Source: Pseudomonas sp. LD120
GTDB lineage: Bacteria > Pseudomonadota > Gammaproteobacteria > Pseudomonadales > Pseudomonadaceae
Direction of reading: 5' to 3'
Assembly (NCBI RefSeq): GCF_009861525.1
Contig: NZ_WVHL01000005.1
Span: forward strand, 434,001-498,000
Length of the DNA: 64,000 nt
Positions 25,954-34,635 of the stretch are shown here, in pieces. The notes beneath the pieces were generated by a model. That model did not search any database. It was not told the origin of the DNA and worked only from the letters and a program-made list of their open reading frames with translations. Both the position numbers and the translations under genes were made by a program. Numbering within the stretch: position 1 is the stretch's first letter; the number at the start of each line of letters is the position of its first letter.

Positions 25954-26736
25954 ATGAAAAAAGTTCTGTTGTTCACCGCACTGGCGGCAGCCCTGAGCGC
26001 CGGTATCACCCAGGCTGGCGAGAAGCTGGTGGTTGCCGCGACCCCGGTGCCCCACGCCGAGATCCTCGAGTTGATCAAGCCAACCCTGGCCAAGGAAGGC
26101 GTGGACCTGGAAATCAAGGTGTTTACCGACTACGTACAACCCAACGTGCAGGTCGACCAGAAGCGTCTCGACGCCAACTACTTCCAGACCCTGCCGTACC
26201 TCAAGAGCTTCAACGAAGGCAAAGGCACGCACTTGGAAACCGTGATCGGCGTGCACGTCGAACCCTTCGGCGGCTATTCGAAGAAGGTCAAAACCCTGGC
26301 TGAGCTCAAAGACGGCGCCACCATCGCCATCCCCAATGAAGGCAGCAACAGCGGCCGTGCCCTGATCCTGCTGCAGAAGGCCGGTCTGATCGAGCTCAAG
26401 GACCCGAAAAACGCCCTGGCCACGCCCAAGGACATTGCCAAGAACCCGCACAACTTCAAGTTCAAGGAGCTGGAGTCGGCCATGCTGCCACGGGTTCTGG
26501 ATCAGGTTGACCTGGACATGATCAACACCAACTACGCCCTGGAAGCGGGTTTGAACCCGGCCAAGGACGCGCTGGTGATCGAAGGGGCCGACTCGCCCTA
26601 CGTGAACTTTCTGGTGGCCCGTCCCGACAACAAGGACAGCCCGGCGATCCAGAAGCTGGCCAAGGCCCTGACCAGCCCTGAGGTGAAAGCCTTCATCGAG
26701 AAGAAATACAGCGGCGCGGTGCTGCCGGCGTTCTGA
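25954..26736 (+). CDS. MetQ/NlpA-family substrate-binding protein (solitary)
   Basis: A 260-residue periplasmic receptor with a signal peptide (MKKVLLFTALAAALSAGITQA, cleavage near 21, no lipobox). Family blocks are VVAATPVPHAEILELIKPTLAKEG, FTDYVQPNVQVDQKRLDANYFQ, and IAIPNEGSNSGRALILLQKAGLI. It binds methionine or a related sulfur compound for a MetNI-type importer. No permease is next to it. The metNI genes 3 kb to the right on the other strand have their own metQ, so this may be an alternative receptor for them. Likely sigma-54 controlled. AAGGA precedes ATG 25954. Confidence 0.9.
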   Translation: MKKVLLFTALAAALSAGITQAGEKLVVAATPVPHAEILELIKPTLAKEGVDLEIKVFTDYVQPNVQVDQKRLDANYFQTLPYLKSFNEGKGTHLETVIGVHVEPFGGYSKKVKTLAELKDGATIAIPNEGSNSGRALILLQKAGLIELKDPKNALATPKDIAKNPHNFKFKELESAMLPRVLDQVDLDMINTNYALEAGLNPAKDALVIEGADSPYVNFLVARPDNKDSPAIQKLAKALTSPEVKAFIEKKYSGAVLPAF

Positions 26737-26775
26737 TGAGCTAGGCTGATGAAGTGACAAAACCCTTCAAGGTTT

Positions 26776-26810
26776 AAACGCCGACGGCTAATACAGTGTC
26801 GGCGTTTTTT
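26776..26810 (+). terminator. Intrinsic terminator
   Basis: AAACGCCGAC pairs with GTCGGCGTTT around a 12-bp loop and is followed by a run of T. Located 40 bp after the metQ-like stop. Confidence 0.92.
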
Positions 26811-27249
26811 ATGGTCGGCGGGCATCCGCTGGTGGGGGCCACTGCGTGCAGCCGCGGGTCTACTCGCTGGGCTGCACGGCTCGGCACAATGCAGTCAACC
26901 ATTTCAGCCGTTTGTGTCAATCCAGAGGTGGCGGAGTTTTTACTCGGGTCATGAGCGTCATCCTTGCGAGGCACTCGGCAGCAAAGGTCGGAGCTCGATG
27001 CCGGGTCGGCGAATTCGCCATTGGTGTGTGAATGCTATCGATACCCGTGTCCAGAACCGAGCGTGATGGACGAAGGCTGCCAGTCGCAGCATGAGGCGTA
27101 CGTTGGTCTACAGAGGTCGGCTGCTGATTCCCCTGTAGCCGTGTGATCGGCTGCGCAGGAACCGCGGTTCTTGAGGGCACCTGAAGGCCTGCGGACCTTG
27201 TCGCAGCCTGTGGCAGCGGCGGTGTGGCGGATGCGGATTTTGACGGGGG
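26811..27249. other. Intergenic stretch without recognisable gene
   Basis: About 440 bp. No open frame here has an RBS or a family resemblance on either strand. The right end (27190-27230) has a partial REP-like CGCAGCCTGTGGCAGCGG. It may be decayed sequence between the sulfur genes and the AAA ATPase. Confidence 0.4.
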
Positions 27250-28410
27250 TCAATCGGGCCAGTACCACGCCGGTTCGTCGAGCAGGCGCTGGCCGACGAT
27301 GCCGGTCTGGCCCAGCTCCTTCTCCAGCACGATGCAGTTGCACTCGGGATCCTCCTGCAAGGCCGCGATCAAGCGCCGGGCGTGGGACACCACCCACACC
27401 TGGCACTGCTCAGAAGCCCTGATGATCAAGCGCGCCAACGCCGGCAACAGGTCCGGGTGCAGGCTGGTTTCCGGTTCGTTGAGCACCATCAGGCTTGGCG
27501 GGCGCGGGGTCAGCAGGGCCGCGACCAGCAGCAGGTAGCGCAAGGTGCCGTCCGATAGCTCCGCCGCCGACAGCGGCCGCAACAAGCCTTCCTGATAGAA
27601 CTCGATGGCAAAACGGCCGCCTGGCAGTGGGGCTATGTCCAGTCGCGCGCCGGGGAAGGCGTCGCTGATGGCCACCTGCAAGGCCTCGGGATCGCCGATC
27701 TCGCGGATGGTCTGCAACGCTGCCGCCAGGTCGCGGCCGTCGTGATGCAGTACCGGAGTGCGGGTGCCTAGTTGCGGCTGGCGCGCCGGGGCTTCGCTGT
27801 CGCTGCGAAAGTGATCGTAGAAGCGCCAGCGCCGGATGAACTCACGCATCTGTAGCACTTCCGGCGAGCCGCGCAGGCTGCCCACCTGATCGAACAGGCT
27901 GTCGAAGTTCGGCGTGTGTTGGGCCAGCACGTCCCAACTGCGACCCTGACGGGCGCGGATCAGCGGACCATTGCGGTCCACCAGCAGGCTGGCGGGGCGG
28001 TAGAAGGGGCCGGACCAGATGCATTCCTTTTTGATCTGCGGGTCCAGGGAGAACACCGAGAGGCTGGGTTCCGGCAGGCCCAGGGTAATGGCGTAGCTGA
28101 AGTCCTCGCTGGCAAAGCCCAGGCGCAGGCGTTTGCTCGACGAGCGCACGCTGGCTTCGATCGGCGCTTCGCCGTTGCGCATGCGCCGACTGAGGGTTTC
28201 CGGCCCGGCCCAGAAGGTGGAATCCAGCCCGCCTTCCCTGGCCAGGGCATTGACCACCCCGCCCTGGGCGGTTTCCGCCAGTAGGCGCAGGGCGCGGTAC
28301 AGGTTGGATTTGCCGCTGCCGTTGGCGCCGGTGATCAGGTTCAGCCGGCCCAGGGGCATCACCAGTTTGTTGATGGAGCGGTAATTGGCCACCGCCAGGG
28401 TCTTGAGCAT
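27250..28410 (-). CDS. AAA-family (RecF/SMC-like) ATPase
   Basis: A 386-residue cytoplasmic ATPase. It begins MLKTLAVANYRSINKLVMPLG, followed by Walker A ITGANGSGKSNLYRALRLL near residue 25. The distal parts are the signature LSDGTLRYLLLVAALL near 285, Walker B SLMVLNEPETSLHPDLLP near 310, and the H-loop QVWVVSHARRL near 340. This is the AAA_21-type, distantly like RecF and OLD nucleases but with no Toprim domain. It stands alone. Its role (DNA repair, defence or regulation) cannot be decided. No partner nuclease is adjacent, which argues against a Gabija or Septu-like defence pair. Confidence 0.85.
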   Translation of the reverse strand: MLKTLAVANYRSINKLVMPLGRLNLITGANGSGKSNLYRALRLLAETAQGGVVNALAREGGLDSTFWAGPETLSRRMRNGEAPIEASVRSSSKRLRLGFASEDFSYAITLGLPEPSLSVFSLDPQIKKECIWSGPFYRPASLLVDRNGPLIRARQGRSWDVLAQHTPNFDSLFDQVGSLRGSPEVLQMREFIRRWRFYDHFRSDSEAPARQPQLGTRTPVLHHDGRDLAAALQTIREIGDPEALQVAISDAFPGARLDIAPLPGGRFAIEFYQEGLLRPLSAAELSDGTLRYLLLVAALLTPRPPSLMVLNEPETSLHPDLLPALARLIIRASEQCQVWVVSHARRLIAALQEDPECNCIVLEKELGQTGIVGQRLLDEPAWYWPD

Positions 28411-28507
28411 GCCGGGTCTCCTGTAGCGTGGCGGGCAGTGTGCCTCAGATGATCAAGTTGTCGCGAGCGCGCGTGTTCACACAGCCGGCGGCTGCAGAGG
28501 ATTGGGC

Positions 28508-29134
28508 TCAGACCTTGCGCCAGACGCTGGCCAGCCAGGGTTGCTGTTCCCGGGGCAGGCCGGCGGGGCGGTAGTAATGCTCCAGCTCGACAAAGCCTGC
28601 TTCGGTGAGCAGCGCCTGCCAGCTTGCGAGGTCGTGGTAGGCGCCGTAGCGCGGGCCGCTCCAGCCCTCCTGGTTGTCGCCGCGCGGGTTGGAGCTGAAC
28701 AGCACGCCGCCGTCCTTGAGGCTCGCATGCAGTTGCTTGAGCACCCGTGGCAGTTCCTGGCGGGGAATGTGGAACAGCACGGCGTTGGCGAAGATGCCGT
28801 CGAAGCGGGCCTCCGGCAGATCAAGCTTGAGAAAGTCCTGCTGCCAGACTTCGCAGCCGCTGTCGTCCCGGGCCATCTGGGCAAAACGCTCGCAGCCGTC
28901 GAGGCCGATGGCGATATGGCCCAGGCGGGTGAAGGTTTGCAAGTCGCGCCCCGGGCCGCAGCCAAAATCCAGCACGGTGAAGGGCGTCGGGCCCTGGATA
29001 TGCCGCAGCAGCGCGTCGATGTTCTGGCTGACGTCGTGGTCGCGGGTGCCTTCACGAAAGTCTTCGGCCACCTGCTGGTAGTGGCCGAGGGTGGTGGCGG
29101 TGATGGTGTCTAGGTCGTTGGGGGCGAGTTTCAT
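28508..29134 (-). CDS. SAM-dependent methyltransferase, class I
   Basis: A 208-residue methyltransferase. Motif I is FTVLDFGCGPGRDLQTF (near residue 55), with the acidic ribose contact in AIGLDGCERFAQMA and the post-motif II region FDGIFANAVLFHIPRQELPRVL. The N-terminal YQQVAEDFREGTRDHDVSQNIDALL is typical of small-molecule O- or N-methyltransferases of the UbiE/methyltransf_11 type. Substrate unknown. It is 96 bp from the AAA ATPase on the same strand and may share a transcript. Confidence 0.88.
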   Translation of the reverse strand: MKLAPNDLDTITATTLGHYQQVAEDFREGTRDHDVSQNIDALLRHIQGPTPFTVLDFGCGPGRDLQTFTRLGHIAIGLDGCERFAQMARDDSGCEVWQQDFLKLDLPEARFDGIFANAVLFHIPRQELPRVLKQLHASLKDGGVLFSSNPRGDNQEGWSGPRYGAYHDLASWQALLTEAGFVELEHYYRPAGLPREQQPWLASVWRKV

Positions 29135-29230
29135 GGCGGGCTACATGGCGTGAAGAGGAATGGCCCGAATATACCCCATGCACCCTGTGGCCGCGGCTAC
29201 ACGGGGTGCCCGCCACATCCCCTGTAACCA

Positions 29231-29875
29231 CTAGCGCTTGTTCAGCACCCGCGCCAAACGGTCGCCGCCCAGCTGGATCGCCGCCACCAGGATCACCAGC
29301 AGCACGATCACCGTGAGCATGATCTGGCTGTCGAAACGCTGATAACCGTAGCGGTAGGCAATGTCCCCCAGCCCGCCCGCGCCAATCGCTCCGGCCATGG
29401 CCGAGGCGTTGATCATGGTCACCAGGGTGATGGTGAAACCGCCGACGATGCCCGGCAGCGCTTCAGGCAGCAGCACGTGCCAGACGATGTGCCAGCGTCG
29501 GCAGCCCATGGCCTGGGCGGCTTCGATCAGGCCGTGATCGACTTCCCGCAGGCTCACTTCGGCAATGCGCGCAAAGAACGGCGTGGCGGCGATGGTCAGC
29601 GGCACCACCGCCGCCCACACGCCGTAGGTGGTGCCGACGATCAGTCGGGTAAAGGGGATCAACGCCACCATCAGGATCAGGAACGGGATCGAGCGGAACA
29701 GGTTCACAAAGGCCCCCAGGGCCCGGTTCAGGTGCGGCGCTTCGTAGATCCCGCCCTTGCCGCTGGTGACCAGGATCACCGCCAGGGGAATCCCCGCCAG
29801 CAGGGCGATCAGCGAGGACACGCCGACCATCAGCAGGGTGTCGAGGACGCCCTGCAACAAGCGCTCAGACCCCAT
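29231..29875 (-). CDS. metI: Methionine-type ABC transporter permease MetI
   Basis: Inner-membrane permease of a MetNIQ importer, 214 residues with five helices. The EAA loop is [29 protein letters not shown], and [27 protein letters not shown] is the MetI signature. ATG 29875 overlaps the end of metN by 11 bp. The longer frame to 30067 is only a shadow of metN. The transporter brings in D/L-methionine or a sulfur ester. In this operon the upstream oxidoreductases suggest an organosulfur ligand. Confidence 0.9.
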   Translation of the reverse strand: MGSERLLQGVLDTLLMVGVSSLIALLAGIPLAVILVTSGKGGIYEAPHLNRALGAFVNLFRSIPFLILMVALIPFTRLIVGTTYGVWAAVVPLTIAATPFFARIAEVSLREVDHGLIEAAQAMGCRRWHIVWHVLLPEALPGIVGGFTITLVTMINASAMAGAIGAGGLGDIAYRYGYQRFDSQIMLTVIVLLVILVAAIQLGGDRLARVLNKR

Positions 29876-30980
29876 AGCCCAGCACCTCCACTTGCTGTGC
29901 CCATTGCCCGGCGCGCTGGCGCAGTTCTTCGGCGCCCAGGGACGAGCCCTGGACGGCCAGCAGCAGTTGCCCCAGGGCGTGGCCCTGGATGCGTTCCACC
30001 CCGCCTTGCAGCAGGCGCACGCGGCCGCCGAGGGCGCTGAACAGCGCCGCCAGGTCCGGCTCCTCACGCAGGCTGCCGGTAAAGCGCAGGCTCAGCACCA
30101 GGGCCGCCTCGGACGATTCGGGATGACTGCGCAAATGGCTTTGCAGCTCGGGCGCCAGGCCGTGCTGCAAGGGCGCCAGCAGGGTCTTGCTGACCTCGTG
30201 TTGCGGGTGGCCGAAGACTTTCCAGACCGGTCCCTGTTCGACGATGCGTCCATGCTCCAGCACCACCACCCGGTCGCAGATCTCGCGGATTACCGCCATC
30301 TCGTGGGTGATGAGGATGAGGGTCAGGCCCAGGCGCTGATTGATCTGTTTCAGCAGGCCAAGGATCGACTGGGTGGTTTCCGGGTCCAGGGCCGAAGTGG
30401 CTTCGTCGCACAGCAGGATCTCGGGGTCGTGGACTAGGGCCCGGGCGATCCCCACCCGCTGTTTCTGGCCGCCGGACAGTTGCGCCGGGTAGGCCTGGTG
30501 CTTGTCCTTGAGGCCTACCAGTTCCAGCAGCTCGCGGACCTTGCGCTCGCGCTCGGCCTTGGGCACCCCGGCGACCTTCAGCGGCAGCTCGACGTTGTGC
30601 CATACGGTCTTGGCCGACATCAGGTTGAAGTGCTGGAAGATCATGCCGATGCGTCGGCGCAGGGCCACCAGGCGGTCTTCGTCGAAGTCGCCGATGTCCA
30701 CCTGATCGATCAGCACCCGGCCGCTGCTGGGTTGCTCCAGGCGGTTGATGGTGCGGATCAGTGATGACTTGCCGGCGCCGCTGCGGCCGATGATGCCGAA
30801 CACCTCACCGCGCTGGATCGCAAGGTCGATGCCGTGCAGGGCCTGCACCGGGCCCTGCTGGCCCTGGTAGGTCTTGCCCAGGCCGATAAAACGCACCTGG
30901 GCGCGGTTCAGTTCAGGGTGCAGCTCGGCACGCTGGGGCGCCGGTTCCGGCAGCTTGCGCTGTAGCGTCGCGACACTCAT
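29865..30980 (-). CDS. metN: Methionine-type ABC transporter ATP-binding protein MetN
   Basis: A 371-residue ATPase. Walker [10 protein letters not shown] near residue 65, signature [15 protein letters not shown] near 165, Walker [17 protein letters not shown] near 188 and [18 protein letters not shown] near 220. The last 80 residues form the ferredoxin-like NIL domain ([30 protein letters not shown]) that senses methionine for transinhibition in relatives. An N-terminal extension of about 28 residues precedes the ABC fold. One base separates the ATG from the metQ stop. Confidence 0.93.
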   Translation of the reverse strand: MSVATLQRKLPEPAPQRAELHPELNRAQVRFIGLGKTYQGQQGPVQALHGIDLAIQRGEVFGIIGRSGAGKSSLIRTINRLEQPSSGRVLIDQVDIGDFDEDRLVALRRRIGMIFQHFNLMSAKTVWHNVELPLKVAGVPKAERERKVRELLELVGLKDKHQAYPAQLSGGQKQRVGIARALVHDPEILLCDEATSALDPETTQSILGLLKQINQRLGLTLILITHEMAVIREICDRVVVLEHGRIVEQGPVWKVFGHPQHEVSKTLLAPLQHGLAPELQSHLRSHPESSEAALVLSLRFTGSLREEPDLAALFSALGGRVRLLQGGVERIQGHALGQLLLAVQGSSLGAEELRQRAGQWAQQVEVLGYGV

Positions 30981-30981
30981 C

Positions 30982-31791
30982 TCAAGCTTCCCAGCCGGCT
31001 TGGTAGAGCTTGCCGTGGGCTTTATCCAGAGCCGCCCGAACGGCCGGCGAGTGCTGGTAGATATCGACGAACTTGATCAGCCGCGGGTCGTTCTGGCGCT
31101 TGGGCTGGATCACGAACTGGATCACGTACTCCTTGTGGTCCAGGCCGTCGAACAGCAGCGCCGAACCGGCATCGAAGGTCTTGGCCAGTCGGATGTAGGC
31201 CGGGTAACCCTGGACCAGATCGGCGTCGTCATAGGCGCGCACCAGTTGCACGGCTTCGACCTGGAGGATCTTGATCTGCTTCGGGTTGCTGACGATGTCG
31301 TCTTCGGTGGCCTTGTAGCCCACGCCCGGCTTGAGGGTGATCAGCCCGGCCTTGGCCAGCAGTTGCAGGCCACGGCCGCTGTTGATCGGGTCGTTGGCGA
31401 TGGCCACGCTGGCGCCTTGTGGCAGTTCGGCGAAGCTTGTGTACTGCTTCGAGTACAGGCCGACGTTGTTGATGATGCCCGGGGCGAAGGGCACCAGATC
31501 GAAACCGGCGGCGGCCTTGGCGTTTTCCAGGAACGGAATGTGCTGGAAGTAGTTCACGTCGATATCGCCGGCGGCGAGACTAACGTTGGGCGCGATCCAG
31601 TCGCTGAACTCCACCAGTTCGACTTTCAGGCCCTGCTTGCCGGCTTCGGCAACGGCCGCCTCCAGGGGAATGGCAAAGGCGGCGGTGGTGCCGACCTTGA
31701 GCGGTGCGTCGGCGGCGAAGACGGCGCTGCTGAACAGGCCGAGGGCGAGGGCCAGGGCTTTGACCGGGTGGCGCAGGAGCGTGGTTTTCAT
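30982..31791 (-). CDS. metQ: MetQ/NlpA-family substrate-binding protein
   Basis: A 269-residue receptor with a Sec signal (cleavage near AVFAAD, residue 27). Family blocks: [44 protein letters not shown], and [22 protein letters not shown]. It is first of metQ-metN-metI. Its sequence differs strongly from the solitary paralog at 25954, so the two probably bind different ligands. It lies 239 bp after the flavin monooxygenase gene, separated by a REP-like element, so it may be co-transcribed with or separately from the sfn genes. Confidence 0.9.
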   Translation of the reverse strand: MKTTLLRHPVKALALALGLFSSAVFAADAPLKVGTTAAFAIPLEAAVAEAGKQGLKVELVEFSDWIAPNVSLAAGDIDVNYFQHIPFLENAKAAAGFDLVPFAPGIINNVGLYSKQYTSFAELPQGASVAIANDPINSGRGLQLLAKAGLITLKPGVGYKATEDDIVSNPKQIKILQVEAVQLVRAYDDADLVQGYPAYIRLAKTFDAGSALLFDGLDHKEYVIQFVIQPKRQNDPRLIKFVDIYQHSPAVRAALDKAHGKLYQAGWEA

Positions 31792-31861
31792 GATGGTTAC
31801 TTCCAGTCAATTCGAATGAAGAGGTTGAACAATTGCGTTTGGGTCCGGCGAGACCGCTGTC

Positions 31862-31991
31862 TGTGGCGAGGGAGCATCTCCCGCTGGGCCGCAAAGCGGC
31901 CCCGGATCCAGGCGGCGCGGTGTTGCAGGCGTATCGCGCCGCGGGGGGGGGCTTGCTGCGCACGCCAGCGGGAGCAAGCGCTCTTGCCACA
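31862..31991. repeat. REP-like inverted element
   Basis: TGTGGCGAGGGAGC at the left and GGAGCAAGCGCTCTTGCCACA at the right are opposed ends enclosing GC-rich palindromes (GCCGCAAAGCGGC). It resembles a second REP class common in fluorescent pseudomonads. Sits between metQ and the monooxygenase. Confidence 0.65.
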
Positions 31992-32030
31992 AGAGCTCCA
32001 GCCGTAGCGGTTCGGTAGAGCCGTCCCTTG

Positions 32031-33398
32031 TTAACGGCGGTAGGCCGCGCCGGTGTGTCGTTGCGGCAGTGTGCGGCCTTCGTGGAACAGTTTTTCCCGC
32101 AGGGTGCCGTCGTCATAGGCGGTCTTGTAGGAGCCGCGGCGCTGCAGTTCGGGGATCACCAGGTCGATGAAATCGACATAGCTTTCCGGGGTGACGGTGC
32201 GGGTCAGGTTGAAGCCGTCCAGGCCGGTGTCGGCGATCCAGGATTCCAGCTCGTCGGCCACCTGCTGCGGCGAGCCGACCACGGAGAAGTAACGGCCGCC
32301 CAGGGCGTGCTGGTCCAGCAGTTGGCGCCGGGTCCAGTCGTTGTTCTGCAGGTGCTGGGTGGCCGACTGGATGGCGTTGCTCTTCACGTACTGGATGGGT
32401 TCGTCGATCTGGTATTGGGAAAAGTCGATCCCGGTGGATGCGGAAAAATGCGCCATCCCGGCCTCGGCGCTGGCGTAGTGGCGGTACTCGGCATGCTTGT
32501 TCCAGGCCTGCTCCTCGGTCTCGCCAACGATCACGTTAAGGCCCATGAATACCTTGATGTCCGCAGGGTTGCGCCCGGCGGCCACGGCACTGGCGCGGAC
32601 CTTGTCCACTTGGGCCTTGGTCGCTGCCTTGTTCTGCCCACTGATGAACACGCACTCGGCGTGGCGCCCGGCGAACAGCAGGCCGCGCTCCGAGCTGCCG
32701 GCCTGGAACAGCACCGGGGTGCGCTGCGGCGAAGGCTCGCACAGGTGATAGCCGCTGACTTGGTAGAACTCGCCCTGGTGCTCGACCTTGTGCACTTTGT
32801 CCGGCTGGGCATAGACGCGCTGCTCGCGGTCACCCAGCACCGCGTCGTCGTCCCAGCTGCCTTCCCAGAGTTTGTACAGCACCTCCAGGTACTCGTCGGC
32901 CTGGTCGTAGCGGCGGTCGTGCTCGATCTGCTCCGTCAGGCCCATGGCCTGGGCGGCGCTGTCCAGGTAGCCGGTGACGATGTTCCAGCCGACCCGGCCA
33001 CGGCTCAGGTGGTCGAGGGTGGAAAGGCGCCGGGCGAACAGGTAGGGCGCCTCGTAGGTGAGGTTGGCGGTGAGGCCGAAGCCCAGGTTCTTGGTCACTG
33101 CCGCCATGGCCGAAACCAGCAGCAGCGGGTCGTTGACCGGCAGCTGGATCGACTCCTTGAGGGTCACGTCCACCGAGTTCTGGTAGACGTCGTAGACCCC
33201 GACGATGTCGGCGATGAACAGCCCGTCGAACAACCCGCGCTCCAGCAATTGGGCCAGTTCGGTCCAGTATTCGAGGGTCTTGTACTGGGTCGAATGGTCC
33301 CGTGGGTGGGTCCACAGGCCGTGGTTGATGTGCCCGACGCAGTTCATGTTGAAGGCGTTGAGCAGGACCTTTTTCTTGGCGGTTTCGGGAGTGGCCAT
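32031..33398 (-). CDS. FMN-dependent monooxygenase, NtaA/DszA/SnaA type
   Basis: A 455-residue class C flavin monooxygenase (bacterial luciferase fold). It begins KKVLLNAFNMNCVGHINHGLW, has FDGLFIADIVGVYD near residue 58 and VGWNIVTGYLDSAAQAMG near 140, and QAGSSERGLLFAGRHAECVF near 225, all typical of DszA- and NtaA-like enzymes that use reduced FMN from a separate reductase. These cleave C-S or C-N bonds, and with the SfnB-type neighbours a sulfone or sulfonate is the likely substrate. ATG 33398 shares a base with the stop of the upstream sfnB gene. No flavin reductase gene is in the window. Confidence 0.88.
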   Translation of the reverse strand: MATPETAKKKVLLNAFNMNCVGHINHGLWTHPRDHSTQYKTLEYWTELAQLLERGLFDGLFIADIVGVYDVYQNSVDVTLKESIQLPVNDPLLLVSAMAAVTKNLGFGLTANLTYEAPYLFARRLSTLDHLSRGRVGWNIVTGYLDSAAQAMGLTEQIEHDRRYDQADEYLEVLYKLWEGSWDDDAVLGDREQRVYAQPDKVHKVEHQGEFYQVSGYHLCEPSPQRTPVLFQAGSSERGLLFAGRHAECVFISGQNKAATKAQVDKVRASAVAAGRNPADIKVFMGLNVIVGETEEQAWNKHAEYRHYASAEAGMAHFSASTGIDFSQYQIDEPIQYVKSNAIQSATQHLQNNDWTRRQLLDQHALGGRYFSVVGSPQQVADELESWIADTGLDGFNLTRTVTPESYVDFIDLVIPELQRRGSYKTAYDDGTLREKLFHEGRTLPQRHTGAAYRR

Positions 33399-34597
33399 CA
33401 GATGGTCCCCCGCAGCGGCGGGTTCTGCTGGTTGAGGTAGTAGTTGCCCACCGCGTGGTACTTCCAGCGCACCGGGTCGTGCAGGGTGTGCACCCGGGCA
33501 TTGCGCCAGTGACGGTCCAGGCCGTGCTCGGCCAGGGTCGCCTGGCTGCCCGCCAGTTCGAACAGGGTGCTGCCGGCGGCCAGGGAAATCTCCGTGCTCA
33601 GGGCGCGGACCTCGGCCACGGCGATGGAGGCGGCGGCCACGGTGTCGGCGTTGGTATTGGCCTGGGCCTGGTCGAGAAAGGCGCCGGCGCGTTCCAGCAG
33701 GGCCTCGGTGGCGTGCAGGCGGATGCTCAGGTGGCCGAAGCGCTTGAGGGTCAGCGGGTCGTCGGTGGCCTGGTCGTTGCCGGAGTCGATCCACGGCCGG
33801 GTCTTGGTGCGCACGAAGCGCAGGGCGTCTTCGTAGGCGGCGCGGGCAATGCCGGTGTCGATGGCGGCGTGGAGGATCTGCGCCAGGGGGCCGACCGGTG
33901 TCGGGCGCTCGAAGGCGCTCTGGAACGGCATCACGTCGGCTGCGTCCACCGCCACGTTGTCGAACAGCACCGAGCCGCTGCCGGTGGTGCGCTGGCCGAA
34001 GCCGCTCCAGTCGTCGATCACGCTCAGGCCCTGGGCGTCGGCGGGGACGAAGGCCAGTTGCTGCGCGCCGTGCTCATCCACCGCCGAGGTGGGGATGCGC
34101 TGGGCATAGAGCGCGCCGGTGGCGTAGAACTTGCGCCCGTCGATGCGGTAGCCCTGGCCGCTGCTGTCGCGGCTCAGGTGGGTGGTGCGGTCGTGGGCGG
34201 TCTTGGTGCCGAGTTCAGCCAGGGCGTTGCCAAAGCGGCAGCCGGCCAGGACCTCGGCGTATAGCCGTTGCTTCTGCTGAGGGCTACCGTTCACCCGCAG
34301 CACTTCCAGGGTGTAGAAATGGTTCTGCGGGATCTGCCCCAGAGAGGCGTCGGCCTCGGCGATCAGGGCGATGACCTTGGCCAGGGTGACGTTGGATACG
34401 CCAGCGCCGCCGTATTCCTTGGGCACGCTGATGCCCCACAGGCCGGAGCGGGAGAAGGCTTCCAGTTCCGGGTGCGGCAGGCGCCGTTCGCGGTCGCGCA
34501 GGGCGCTGTCGCGCTTGAAATCTTGCGCCAGGTCGCTGGCGACAATCAGGGCTTGTTCGTCGCTGGTGATGACCGCGACGTGTTGAGAAAGCGTCAT
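33398..34597 (-). CDS. sfnB: SfnB-family (acyl-CoA dehydrogenase-like) sulfur acquisition oxidoreductase, copy 2
   Basis: A 399-residue flavoprotein of the acyl-CoA dehydrogenase/DszC fold. Markers: SGLWGISVPKEYGGAGVSNVTLA near residue 50, ASLGQIPQNHF near 83, and VIDDWSGFGQRTTGSGSVLFDNV near 190. The C-terminus is HWRNARVHTLHDPVRWKYH. The family takes part in dimethyl sulfone and related sulfur use in P. putida. It lacks the catalytic glutamate context of true acyl-CoA dehydrogenases as far as I can judge, fitting a monooxygenase role. It starts at 34597, 38 bp after the first copy, and is coupled to the monooxygenase. Confidence 0.85.
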   Translation of the reverse strand: MTLSQHVAVITSDEQALIVASDLAQDFKRDSALRDRERRLPHPELEAFSRSGLWGISVPKEYGGAGVSNVTLAKVIALIAEADASLGQIPQNHFYTLEVLRVNGSPQQKQRLYAEVLAGCRFGNALAELGTKTAHDRTTHLSRDSSGQGYRIDGRKFYATGALYAQRIPTSAVDEHGAQQLAFVPADAQGLSVIDDWSGFGQRTTGSGSVLFDNVAVDAADVMPFQSAFERPTPVGPLAQILHAAIDTGIARAAYEDALRFVRTKTRPWIDSGNDQATDDPLTLKRFGHLSIRLHATEALLERAGAFLDQAQANTNADTVAAASIAVAEVRALSTEISLAAGSTLFELAGSQATLAEHGLDRHWRNARVHTLHDPVRWKYHAVGNYYLNQQNPPLRGTI

Positions 34598-34635
34598 GTG
34601 TTTCTCCAGAGAGCTGGTCAAAGTGTTGCGGGCGG

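Noticed and set aside
24706..26760. 684-codon minus-strand frame across the sigma-54 activator and the metQ-like gene
   Set aside because: Shadow frame with no domain. Both plus-strand genes have clear families and RBSs.
27250..29134. AAA ATPase and methyltransferase as a phage-defence pair
   Set aside because: No nuclease, Toprim or reverse transcriptase partner is present, the methyltransferase looks like a small-molecule type, and the two are 97 bp apart. Not enough to call a defence system.
32031..33794. Extended 587-residue version of the FMN monooxygenase
   Set aside because: The extra 132 residues are an out-of-frame translation of the sfnB end. The enzyme begins naturally at 33398 with a TGATG overlap.
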